Positions 1-6,997 are shown, counted from the stretch's first letter. The stretch is 10,467 nucleotides of DNA from Nitrospira sp. UBA5699 (GCA_002420105.1 DIHJ01000094.1:5782-16248), one strand, 5' to 3'. The notes: generated by a model from the letters alone, not told the origin. Program-made: numbers and translations.

Positions 1-77
1 ACGAGTACGCCTCGGGTCCTCACGCCTCCGCGCGCCGGTCTCGCGACGCGGCTCAGCGATTTCGCGACGAACCGTCA

Positions 78-90
78 TGAATAATGCGGG
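78..90 (+). repeat. 13-base repeat TGAATAATGCGGG, left copy
   Basis: TGAATAATGCGGG occurs here on the plus strand and again, exactly, on the minus strand at 10435-10423. The match continues as Y-T-A with one mismatch (TTA here, CTA there). Both copies are outside genes, near opposite ends of the window. It is AT-rich relative to its surroundings. A single 13-mer match in 10 kb is not statistically rare by itself, so the call as a dispersed intergenic repeat rests on both copies being intergenic. Confidence 0.4.
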
Positions 91-186
91 TTAACGAGGC
101 GTTTCGCATCCCGCCGCCCTTCGGCGGATCGCCCTGCCTCTCCCTCGTCCCTTAGGCCCACTGCGTGTCCGTGTGTTAACGGCCGC

Positions 187-198
187 GACGGATCCGTC
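187..198. promoter_or_regulatory. Perfect palindrome GACGGATCCGTC, possible operator
   Basis: The 12 bases at 187-198 are identical to their own reverse complement. They sit at the start of the AT-richer stretch before the metallophosphoesterase gene, about 125 bases before its start codon. Such symmetry is typical of sites bound by dimeric regulators, but a 12-base palindrome can occur by chance and no named regulator consensus is recognised. Confidence 0.25.
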
Positions 199-321
199 AC
201 AAGATTCACATGGAAAATTCACGAAATGAACGTCTAATCGTTATCTCGCCGAAACAATGCCGCTATAGCCTTGTTTCCATGAGTTCTGCCCGTGCGCAAA
301 CTTTAGCTGGAGGTGGCGCGG

Positions 322-1170
322 GTGCGTAACCCCGTTGGTTATCGCCCTTTATCGTTCCGGACGGTGTGGATATCCGACGTGCATTTGGGCTTCCGCGGCT
401 GCAGCGCCGATCATCTCCTCACGTTCCTGCACGCGATCGACTGCGAGTATCTCTATCTCGTCGGCGACATCATCGACGTCTGGGAAATGAAGAAGCGGCT
501 CTTCTGGCCGCAATCCCACAACAACGTCGTGCGGACGATTCTGGGGAAAGCCAAGGACGGCACCAGAGTCGTCTACGTGCCCGGAAACCACGATGAGCTG
601 CTGCGGGATTATCACGAGATGACGTTCGGAAACGTCCACATTGTGGAGGAGGCGATCCATACGAATGCGGACGGCCGGCGGCTACTGGTCACCCACGGAG
701 ACAAATTCGACAGCGTGGTCCGATGCTCGCGCGCGATGGCGATGCTGGGAACCCGCCTCTACGATTATCTGCTCAAGGCCAACTACCTCGTCCATGGCGT
801 ACGGCGGAGACTCGATCTTCCTTACTGGTCGCTGGCGGGATTCCTCAAACACAAGGTCAAGAACGCCGTGCAGTTCATCAGCAATTTCGAAGCGGCGGTG
901 GCCTATGAGACGGCGCGTCTCGGCGTCGACGGCGTCGTCTGCGGCCACATTCACCGCCCGGAGATCTCCAGAATCAACGGTGTGATCTATTGCAACTGCG
1001 GCGACTGGGTGGAGAGTTGCAGCGCCCTGGTCGAGCATCACGACGGCAGCCTCGAACTGCTGCGTTGGGCCGATACGATGTTGAGTCTGAAGTGGGCGCG
1101 ATTCGTGGCGCGGGAGCGACCGACCCTGTTCCCGGACGACGAGGAAGAAGTGGAACTGGTTGTAACCTGA
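322..1170 (+). CDS. Calcineurin-type metallophosphoesterase, LpxH/PlcP group
   Basis: Predicted 282-residue dimetal phosphoesterase, about 40 residues longer than classical LpxH. The five family motifs are intact: DVH at residues 19-21, GD at 48-49 (GDIIDVW), GNHDE at 88-92, HGD at 125-127 and GHIH at 208-211. The basic middle segment (RRRLDLPYW about 161-169, then KVKNAVQFISNFE 178-190) and CNCGDWVESC near the end are typical of the subgroup often annotated UDP-2,3-diacylglucosamine diphosphatase. That subgroup includes PlcP, which splits phospholipids to diacylglycerol under phosphate starvation in rhizobia and marine bacteria. There is no signal peptide or membrane helix, so it should act at the cytoplasmic membrane face. 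I choose GTG 322 because GGAGG (309-313) lies 8 bases upstream; GTG 313 overlaps that site. Lipid A synthesis (true LpxH) remains the main alternative. Confidence 0.85.
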   Translation: MRNPVGYRPLSFRTVWISDVHLGFRGCSADHLLTFLHAIDCEYLYLVGDIIDVWEMKKRLFWPQSHNNVVRTILGKAKDGTRVVYVPGNHDELLRDYHEMTFGNVHIVEEAIHTNADGRRLLVTHGDKFDSVVRCSRAMAMLGTRLYDYLLKANYLVHGVRRRLDLPYWSLAGFLKHKVKNAVQFISNFEAAVAYETARLGVDGVVCGHIHRPEISRINGVIYCNCGDWVESCSALVEHHDGSLELLRWADTMLSLKWARFVARERPTLFPDDEEEVELVVT

Positions 1171-1228
1171 AGGCAGACGGTCTGCAATACATCGGAACGA
1201 TCGAGGCCGGCAGCGAGAGGAGGTCCCC

Positions 1229-3538
1229 ATGTTCGGCGACATCATACGACGATTCGGCGCCTGTGCCGGACTGAGTGCCGCGGATGCCTGCCGGCTGGGA
1301 TGGCACGATGCCCCGGCGGCGGCGGTCGGTCTCATCGCCGGGGTCGCCGTCATCCTGCTCGTACGAGCGGCCAGAACCTTGCCGACGCTCCGCGCAAAAT
1401 CGCTCATGCCGGCGTTCTCGCGCCTGCTCTCTACCTGGGTCAAGACCAACGATTACACGAACGACGCTTTCTTTAGGGCCGACGGCGCTGACGAGACGAC
1501 CGCCGCCAGGCGCCGACACGCGCTCGAACGGCTCGCCGGACATTTCCAGGAGCACCAGGCGAAGTCGATCGCCTGGGGCGACGCCATTCGCGAGGGCCTC
1601 TCCGACCTGCGGTTCACCGACGCAGGACGGGTGCCGTTCCCCTTCGCGCGGGTCATGCGGGAGAAATTCAATCTCTGCTCGGTCGTGACGGCCTCAGAAG
1701 GACCGAAGCTCCGTGATCTCGACGGCCACTGGTCTCTCGATGTGACCGGCTCCTACGGGGTCAACGTCGCCGGCTACGACCAGTATAAGGATTGGATGCA
1801 GAAGGGCTGGGAGCGCGTGAAGGACCTCGGCCCAGTTCTGGGGCCGCTCCACCCGATCGTCGCCGAGAACATCGCCATGCTGAAAGCGATCTCCAAGCTG
1901 GACGAGGTGTCCTTCCACATGAGCGGCACGGAGGCCGTGATGGCGGCGGTCCGGCTGGCGAGATTCAATACGCGCCGGAAATCCATCGTCTGTTTTGCCG
2001 GCGCCTATCACGGCTGGTGGGACGGTGTGCAACCAGGTCTGGGCAGCGAACGGGAGATCACCGACTGCATCACCTTGAAAGATGTCCAGCCGGCCTCGCT
2101 GAAGGCCATCCGCCGGATGAAAAGGGACATTGCGGGAGTCGTCGTCAATCCGATCCAGTCGTTCCATCCCAATTCCCCCCCGCCGAGCGACGCGATCCTT
2201 CTGACCAGCGACGTACGGAAAATGCAGGACGCCCACGCCCCCTACGGTCAGTGGCTGCGACAGTTGAGGGAGGTCTGCACGGCCTGCGACATCCCGTTGA
2301 TCTTCGATGAGGTGTATTCGGGATTCCGCCTGGCTCCGGGCGGTGCTCAGGAGTACTTCGGCGTCCAAGCCGATCTGGTCGTCTACGGCAAGACGGTCGG
2401 CGGCGGGATGCCGGTCGGGGTCTGCTGCGGCCGAAAAGACCTGATGCGTCGTTTCGATCCGGACCATCCCATGCGGCTCGCCTACGTCATCGGGACTTTC
2501 TCCGCACATCCATCGGTAATGGGGGCCATGAACGAATTTTTGCGCTGGGTGACCGGGCCGCAAGTCGGACACCTGTACCAGGAGGCGAATCGCCGCTGCA
2601 CGGCGTGGGCGACGGAGGTCAATCGCGCGCTGTCGGAACGCGCATTACCTCTGCGCGTCGTCAATCTGGCCACCGTCTGGACGATCCTCTTTCAGCAACC
2701 GGGCCGCTACAACTGGCTGTTGCAGTACTACCTGCGGGCAGAAGGCGTCATGCTCAGCTGGGTAGGAACGGGACGCTGCCTGAGCAACATGGCCTTCACC
2801 CAGGAACATTACGACGAATTACAGGCCAAACTGGTCGCCGCGGCCTCGCGCATGTTGTTGGACGGCTGGTGGCTGGAGGGGCTCGATCAACCGGAACGGA
2901 GGAAGGCGATGAAATCACGCTTGATGTGGGAGATGATCGGCAGTCTCATCCAGGTTCCGAAACCGCTGCGAACCTTTTATACCGAGGTCATGCGGCGCAA
3001 GCACGATGATCACGTCGCTTCGCACAGCCATCCCCTCAATCAGTTCTTTCACCTCTTGAGCTCCGTCGTGTTCATCTATTGCTACTTTCTGATCTTCACC
3101 GATCTGACGACCGCGGTCACGGCCAGCCTGGCGGCTCTGTTCGTCCGGCAATTTGGTCATGCAATCGTGGAGCCCCCCTGCCACGACAAGGAGGAATTGC
3201 TGCTCGGCTTCAACACTCCGAGCAAGACCATGATCGTCACGGCCTACTGCCTGATCCCGCTCGCCAATATGTTCGCGGCCGGCAGCTGGACGTTCACCGC
3301 ATTCGCTGAGAAATGGCCGGCCATCGCGCAGCAGTGGTGGGGTCTGACGCTCATCGTGGTGCTCGGCCGCGTAGCCTACCTCGCGTGGCTGCATGATTTT
3401 CGGATCTCGATGATCTGGTTCGTGAAGCTCGTCACCGACCCGTTCACGGATATCGCCGCCTATCTGCCCCGGACAGCCGCCGCATGGCGGGCCTTCCTGC
3501 CTCCTTATGGGGTGCACCAGATGAGCGAGAAGCACTGA
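1229..3538 (+). CDS. Class-III PLP aminotransferase fused to Mpo1/DUF962-like membrane domain
   Basis: This 769-residue protein has three parts. An N-terminal hydrophobic helix spans about 30-46. An aminotransferase of the glutamate-1-semialdehyde aminomutase type spans about 130-545, with SGTEA at 232-236, YHGWWD at 260-265, the PLP-nitrogen Asp360 in IFDE, the Schiff-base Lys388 in YGKTVGGGMP and GTFSAHP at 422-428. A C-terminal membrane part (about 595-745) carries Hx4Nx3H (His599, Asn604, His608) and GHxxxE (His644, Glu648), the pattern of the Mpo1/DUF962 family, whose yeast member is an iron-dependent 2-hydroxy-fatty-acid dioxygenase. It is far longer than HemL (about 430 residues), so it is not the tetrapyrrole enzyme. 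The position where class-III enzymes usually have EP has Asn307-Pro308. ATG 1229 follows GGAGG (1219-1223) by 5 bases. The TGA stop overlaps the ATG of the next gene. The substrate is unknown; a lipid-linked amine is my inference. Confidence 0.8.
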   Translation: MFGDIIRRFGACAGLSAADACRLGWHDAPAAAVGLIAGVAVILLVRAARTLPTLRAKSLMPAFSRLLSTWVKTNDYTNDAFFRADGADETTAARRRHALERLAGHFQEHQAKSIAWGDAIREGLSDLRFTDAGRVPFPFARVMREKFNLCSVVTASEGPKLRDLDGHWSLDVTGSYGVNVAGYDQYKDWMQKGWERVKDLGPVLGPLHPIVAENIAMLKAISKLDEVSFHMSGTEAVMAAVRLARFNTRRKSIVCFAGAYHGWWDGVQPGLGSEREITDCITLKDVQPASLKAIRRMKRDIAGVVVNPIQSFHPNSPPPSDAILLTSDVRKMQDAHAPYGQWLRQLREVCTACDIPLIFDEVYSGFRLAPGGAQEYFGVQADLVVYGKTVGGGMPVGVCCGRKDLMRRFDPDHPMRLAYVIGTFSAHPSVMGAMNEFLRWVTGPQVGHLYQEANRRCTAWATEVNRALSERALPLRVVNLATVWTILFQQPGRYNWLLQYYLRAEGVMLSWVGTGRCLSNMAFTQEHYDELQAKLVAAASRMLLDGWWLEGLDQPERRKAMKSRLMWEMIGSLIQVPKPLRTFYTEVMRRKHDDHVASHSHPLNQFFHLLSSVVFIYCYFLIFTDLTTAVTASLAALFVRQFGHAIVEPPCHDKEELLLGFNTPSKTMIVTAYCLIPLANMFAAGSWTFTAFAEKWPAIAQQWWGLTLIVVLGRVAYLAWLHDFRISMIWFVKLVTDPFTDIAAYLPRTAAAWRAFLPPYGVHQMSEKH

Positions 3539-4074
3539 TGACGCTCTGGAGCCTGCTGGTCGCGGCCGGCGCCCTCAGCATTGAACGGTTCTGGTACGCG
3601 TGGGTCTGTCATCATCCGGACTCTTTTCGCCGGTTCTGTTCGAAACCGGGCATTGCTCTCTTCGGCGAGCCGATTGACGTGCTGCGGAACGGTTTCGTCT
3701 GCTTCAAAACGCTCCAGCTCGCCGTCTTTGTCGGCTGGTGCTATATCCACGGAAACGGCACGGTCATCCTGCCCGGCGAGGACGGTCAGTGGATTTGGAC
3801 GGGGAGCCTATTGATCGCGACCGGCCAGGTGCTCAATTTCGGCGTATTTCTTCGGCTAGGCAAGATCGGGGTCTTTTACGGAAACAAGTTAGGCCATCAG
3901 GTTCCCTGGTGCCGGGGCTTTCCCTTCTCCCTCATGCCTCATCCTCAGTACGTCGGCGCGATTCTCTCAATCTGGGGCTTCTTTATGACCACGCGGTTTC
4001 CTCACGACGATTGGTGTCTTCTGCCGCTGCTGCAAACCGGGCAGTATGCTCTGGGCGCTTACCTCGAACAATAA
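3538..4074 (+). CDS. PEMT/isoprenylcysteine-type membrane methyltransferase
   Basis: This is a 178-residue hydrophobic protein with about four membrane segments (roughly 1-17, 53-70, 86-104 and 137-155). The segment at 111-130 (GVFYG, then VPW, then FPF) followed by HPQYVGAILSIWG (135-147) matches the signature of phosphatidylethanolamine/phospholipid N-methyltransferases of the small integral-membrane type, which use S-adenosylmethionine. The C-terminal Glu177 is where PEMT-like enzymes often end their cofactor-binding region. The chosen ATG at 3538 overlaps the preceding TGA (TGATG) and there is no strong ribosome site, so translation is probably coupled to the aminotransferase fusion. An in-frame ATG at 3484 would lie inside the upstream gene and is unlikely. 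The target could be an amino lipid, a phospholipid or an isoprenoid thiol; coupling with an aminotransferase favours an amine, which is inference. Confidence 0.7.
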   Translation: MTLWSLLVAAGALSIERFWYAWVCHHPDSFRRFCSKPGIALFGEPIDVLRNGFVCFKTLQLAVFVGWCYIHGNGTVILPGEDGQWIWTGSLLIATGQVLNFGVFLRLGKIGVFYGNKLGHQVPWCRGFPFSLMPHPQYVGAILSIWGFFMTTRFPHDDWCLLPLLQTGQYALGAYLEQ

Positions 4075-4105
4075 CCCGCCGCAGGCCCGGCGCCCCCTGA
4101 GTCCC

Positions 4106-5134
4106 TCACGTCCAGGTCGCGGTGCCCCATCGATCCTCTTCAAACGGCTCCAGCAGCGACGCGAAGCGCTCGGTCCAGTTCCGCCAGGAGTGCTGCCGCG
4201 CGTAGGCCACGCAATCGGCCGGATCGAGTTTCAGCGCGCCGAGGACAGCCCGGCGCAAATCCTCGTCCAAGACGCCGGTCTTGCCGTTCTGCACCACATC
4301 GATCGGGCCGGTTACCGGATAGGCGGCCACCGGCACCCCGCAGGCCATGGCTTCGAGCAGCACGAGGCCGAACGTGTCCGTCACGCTTGGAAACACGAAC
4401 ACATCGGCCGAGGCCAGATGTGAAGCCAGCTCTCGTCCGAGTTTCTGTCCGGTGAATCGGACGCCGGGGTACCGGCCGCGCAGCTGCTCCAGATCGGGAC
4501 CGTCCCCGACGACGTATTTCGTGCCCGGCAGATCGAGATTCAGGAACGCTTCGATGTTTTTCTCAACGGCGACCCGGCCCATATACATGGAGAGGGGCCG
4601 GGCATCGGACAAATAGTGCTTTGGGCCCGGTTTGAACAGTTCAGCATCCACGCCCCTCGCCCAGATCGCCAGATTCTTGAAGCCGCGCGCTTCCAGTCGT
4701 TGCTTCATCGAGTTGGTGGCGACCATGACACGGGCGGCGCGGCTGTGGTACCGGCGCAGATACGCGTAGGACCAGTCGATCGGCAGAGGGACCCGTGCCC
4801 GCACATATTCCGGAAACTGCGTATGGTACGACGTGGTAAAGGGCAGCGAGAACTTCCGGCACAAGGCCCGCGCCGCATGGCCGATCGGGCCCTCGGTCGC
4901 GATATGAATGGCCTGAGGGCGAAACTCCCGCAGCAGGCGATGGACGCCCCGCTTGGGGAAGACGGCCAGTCGGATGGAGGGATAGGTCGGGCAGGGATAG
5001 GTGCGAAAGTCCTGCGGGGTCATGAACAGCACCTCATGCCCCAATTGCTTCAAATGCTCGCCGGTTTGCCCGAGCGTACGCACCACTCCATTGATCTGCG
5101 GCTGCCAGGCATCGGTCGCGATCGCGATCTTCAT
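4106..5134 (-). CDS. GT4-family glycosyltransferase (MgtA/Agt-like)
   Basis: A 342-residue GT-B fold retaining glycosyltransferase, of full length for the GT4 subgroup annotated as GDP-mannose-dependent alpha-mannosyltransferase or glycolipid synthase. The N-terminal acceptor domain has INGVVRT (14-20), EGPIGHAAR (81-89) and SYHTQFPEY (102-110). The C-terminal nucleotide-sugar domain has GRVAVEKN (186-193, phosphate-contacting Arg187 and Lys192), VGDGP (209-213) and TDTFGLVLLEA (252-262) with the ribose-binding Glu261. There is no membrane helix, so it is probably peripheral at the inner membrane. Homologues are often paired with a PlcP/LpxH-like phosphoesterase, as here in the same window (322-1170), and some glycosylate diacylglycerol during phosphate starvation. 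The sugar donor cannot be read from sequence. It converges on the methyltransferase gene with only 31 bases between the stops. No strong ribosome site precedes the ATG. Confidence 0.85.
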   Translation of the reverse strand: MKIAIATDAWQPQINGVVRTLGQTGEHLKQLGHEVLFMTPQDFRTYPCPTYPSIRLAVFPKRGVHRLLREFRPQAIHIATEGPIGHAARALCRKFSLPFTTSYHTQFPEYVRARVPLPIDWSYAYLRRYHSRAARVMVATNSMKQRLEARGFKNLAIWARGVDAELFKPGPKHYLSDARPLSMYMGRVAVEKNIEAFLNLDLPGTKYVVGDGPDLEQLRGRYPGVRFTGQKLGRELASHLASADVFVFPSVTDTFGLVLLEAMACGVPVAAYPVTGPIDVVQNGKTGVLDEDLRRAVLGALKLDPADCVAYARQHSWRNWTERFASLLEPFEEDRWGTATWT

Positions 5135-5340
5135 CTTGCAACTGGGACGGTGTGCATACGACGTGTCAGCTTGCCTTCCGCGTCAGTGGAGCCGCCGGAT
5201 CGGCGGAATAAATCGGTCAACGACCGCGAGTAACCCGCTACGGCCCCGGCAAACCCGCCGTGCGATCGGAGATGAACCGGCCGTGGCGGCAACTCGGTGC
5301 GGAGCATCCGCTATCGTCGCAGACGCGCGCTCGGCGCGAA
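5135..5340. other. 206-base intergenic region before the glycosyltransferase
   Basis: This is the upstream region of the minus-strand glycosyltransferase gene. It contains a perfect 6-bp hairpin, CCGCCG (5192-5197), loop GAT, CGGCGG (5201-5206), with no T-run on either strand. A TTGACC hexamer lies on the minus strand (5220-5215), but the expected -10 position falls inside the GC hairpin, so no promoter can be called. Two CTGAC motifs (minus strand, 5187-5160) are 17 bases apart, not the 11 of a PhoB box. Confidence 0.5.
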
Positions 5341-6273
5341 CTACCGTCGGCTCGGCTCGAGCCACGCCGCGTCCGGCGCCGTCAGTTCGGCCGCATCTCC
5401 GAACCCGAACGACTCGCGGCGCAACTCGCCGCCGTTTCTCGTCCGATAGACCAGTTCATCCGTCTGGAAATCATATTCCGGGATCTCCTGGTTCTCCCAT
5501 CGCTTTGTGAAGTATTGATAGAAGAGCGTGTACAGTCCGTGGTGATTGAGGTTGTGCTGGAAGACGTATTCGGGCATCCAGCGGATATCGAGCCCCGTGG
5601 GGTAGTGCTGGAGCCAGAGATAGTCGCCGAGAATAACCATCCGCAGATGCGGCCGATCCGAGTAGAGCTTCAGCCGGATGACCTTGCCGCTGGCGCGCAA
5701 CCGTTTGATCAGCGCGATCGTGTCGTGAAGCTCCTGCCTCAATCGGTCCGGAGAGATGTCCGGTTGCGACAACGACTGGGCACGCCGCGCCGCTTCCTCG
5801 GAAAACGGATTCAAGAGGATCAGCTTCGCTTCGAGGCACGTTTCCAGCAGAGCGTGCAACTCCGCCTTGTCGTCCACGACCGTGCCGTGCCCCGTCACCC
5901 CGATGGCCAGGACGGACCGCCCCAGACTTTGCTGCCGCTTGAGTTCGCGGATCGTTTTACCGGCGCCCGGATCGTGCAACGGGAAAAACGAGACCAGCCC
6001 CGCGCCTCGCGCCATCACGGCCTGGCGGCGATCCTTGAAAGCCCGCCACATGTAGTTGGAGATCATGATGAGCGCGAGCGCGACGCCGACTTCGATGGTC
6101 AGCAACAGGATCTGTTCGTGTTCGACGCGCGACCAGAACGCCAGGAACTGCCGGGCGATGTTCGGCAGCGACCAGGCGATTCCGGCGCTGAGCAGCACCA
6201 CCACTGCATGAAACGCCAGAGCGCTGACTTCCGTCAGCACTTCGTGCAGCCGAGAAACAGGTCCCTTGTCCAT
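5341..6273 (-). CDS. Two-pass membrane protein with possible degenerate PLD-like domain
   Basis: I do not recognise this 310-residue protein with certainty. Two hydrophobic helices (about 18-40 and 54-73) anchor it, followed by a basic stop (AFKDRRQ) and a soluble domain of about 230 residues, probably cytoplasmic. That domain alternates beta strands and helices: VLAIGVTG (121-128), AKLILLNP (149-156), a helical stretch about 176-194, then VIRLKLYSDRPHLRMVILGD (198-217) and LWLQHYPTG (219-227). The His209/Arg211/Asp217 arrangement resembles the HxKx4D motif of the phospholipase D superfamily, with Arg for Lys and Asp one residue late, so it may be a non-catalytic or single-motif PLD-like domain. 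The segment 233-277 is rich in aromatics and His. ATG 6273 follows AAAGGA by 4 bases. Possible roles include membrane lipid binding or signalling; none can be asserted. Confidence 0.7.
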   Translation of the reverse strand: MDKGPVSRLHEVLTEVSALAFHAVVVLLSAGIAWSLPNIARQFLAFWSRVEHEQILLLTIEVGVALALIMISNYMWRAFKDRRQAVMARGAGLVSFFPLHDPGAGKTIRELKRQQSLGRSVLAIGVTGHGTVVDDKAELHALLETCLEAKLILLNPFSEEAARRAQSLSQPDISPDRLRQELHDTIALIKRLRASGKVIRLKLYSDRPHLRMVILGDYLWLQHYPTGLDIRWMPEYVFQHNLNHHGLYTLFYQYFTKRWENQEIPEYDFQTDELVYRTRNGGELRRESFGFGDAAELTAPDAAWLEPSRR

Positions 6274-6380
6274 GGATTCCTTTCGAATGAGACGGCCCGG
6301 GCCGCCATCGACACCCGCGGCTCCGTTCGACCGTCCGAACCCCTTCAGCTTGGCCGATCGGAGTTACGGGCGGATAAATT

Positions 6381-6396
6381 CCCGGCCTGCGCCGGG
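6381..6396 (-). terminator. Weak intrinsic terminator-like hairpin after mgsA
   Basis: Read on the minus strand, CCCGGC, loop GCAG, GCCGGG forms a perfect 6-bp GC stem about 45 bases after the mgsA stop and is followed by AATTTAT. The T-tract is short and interrupted, so termination would be inefficient. An upstream CTGTC/GACAG inverted repeat (6418-6403) lies between the stop codon and this stem. Confidence 0.4.
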
Positions 6397-6441
6397 TAAA
6401 CACTGTCGCAGTTGACAGGATTCGGGGGTCGGATGGCTTGG

Positions 6442-6912
6442 CTAGGCCACGTCGAGACGCACCGGCCTGTTGCGATGCCCGTCGTAATCCGCCACCAGAC
6501 GCTGATACTCCTGCGGCATGAGGGAGGACGAGATGAGAAAGTCCGCCGAGGCCCGGTTGCAGGCGATCGGAATGTTCCAGACGACGGCGATGCGAAGCAG
6601 CGCCTTCACGTCCGGATCGTGCGGCTGGGGTTCGAGCGGATCCCAGAAAAAGATCAGCACGTCGATCTCGCCTTCGCTGATCTTCGCGCCGATCTGTTGA
6701 TCCCCGCCCAGCGGCCCGCTCTGCAGCCTCGTCACCGGAAGCCCCAGCTCCGTCTGGAGCATCTTTCCGGTCGTACCGGTCGCGATGAGTTTGTGTCCCG
6801 CAAGCCCCTCGCGGTTGAACTTCGCCCAGGCCAGCAGGTCCTGCTTCTTATTGTCATGCGCCACGATGGCGATCGTCTTTTCTTCCGCCATGGCCACAGT
6901 CATGTGTTTCAT
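6442..6912 (-). CDS. mgsA: Methylglyoxal synthase
   Basis: This cytosolic enzyme converts dihydroxyacetone phosphate to methylglyoxal and inorganic phosphate. The 156-residue product is the usual length, and with the ATG at 6912 the key residues fall at the same numbers as in the E. coli enzyme: His19-Asp20 (VAHD), the phosphate loop TGTTGK (45-50), SGPLGGDQQ (65-73) with catalytic Asp71, FFWDPL (88-93), and PHDPDVKAL (97-105) with His98 and Asp101. The segment WNIPIACN (112-119) followed by SADF is also typical. GGAGG precedes the ATG by 4 bases; internal ATGs at 6903 and 6891 would shorten the N-terminus without need. It lies 159 bases downstream of phoU on the same strand. The E. coli enzyme is inhibited by phosphate, which makes its position next to pst-phoU meaningful. 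Confidence 0.96.
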   Translation of the reverse strand: MKHMTVAMAEEKTIAIVAHDNKKQDLLAWAKFNREGLAGHKLIATGTTGKMLQTELGLPVTRLQSGPLGGDQQIGAKISEGEIDVLIFFWDPLEPQPHDPDVKALLRIAVVWNIPIACNRASADFLISSSLMPQEYQRLVADYDGHRNRPVRLDVA

Positions 6913-6997
6913 CGATCCTCCGTCTTCCCCGCGTGCGAAGTCGAATCGCCGGGTTCTTCGTTCAGTATGGCAGCCCTCTGTTACGGATGTGTTTCAC

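Larger units (their letters stand above)
1..321. other. Intergenic leader upstream of the metallophosphoesterase gene
   Basis: No gene is supportable here. All three plus frames are open from base 1 and stop at 80, 84 or 95 or so, so the end of an upstream plus-strand gene could lie in the first 80 bases, but nothing recognisable is encoded. A GC hairpin (CCGCC 114-118, loop CTTC, GGCGG 123-127) has no T-run after it. From about 175 to 305 the composition is clearly more AT-rich than the flanks, which suits a promoter region for the gene starting at 322. It contains a perfect 12-base palindrome (187-198), TTCACA-like repeats (205-210, 218-223) and a weak -10-like TATAGC (264-269) with only a poor -35 match 17 bases upstream (TTATCT, 241-246). 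Confidence 0.6.

Noticed and set aside
682..1555. Minus-strand frames of 255 and 193 codons opposite the phosphoesterase and the start of the aminotransferase
   Set aside because: They overlap two well-supported plus-strand genes and show no conserved motif.
3484..3537. Upstream ATG at 3484 as the methyltransferase start
   Set aside because: It lies within the end of the aminotransferase fusion and adds a non-membrane, low-quality extension. The TGATG overlap start at 3538 is more natural.
1229..3538. Annotation as HemL (glutamate-1-semialdehyde aminomutase)
   Set aside because: The family resemblance is real, but the protein is over 300 residues too long, membrane-anchored and fused to a second domain, with no tetrapyrrole genes nearby.
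4075..4105. Bidirectional terminator between the convergent genes
   Set aside because: The 31 bases are GC-rich but contain no stem followed by a T-run on either strand.
5160..5187. Possible PhoB box upstream of the glycosyltransferase (two CTGAC motifs on the minus strand)
   Set aside because: The repeats are 17 bases apart, not the 11 expected, and no matching promoter is present.
5260..6399. 379-codon open frame on the plus strand opposite the two-pass membrane protein
   Set aside because: Arg/Gln/Pro-rich shadow translation without recognisable motifs. The minus-strand frame has membrane helices, a ribosome site and a sensible composition.
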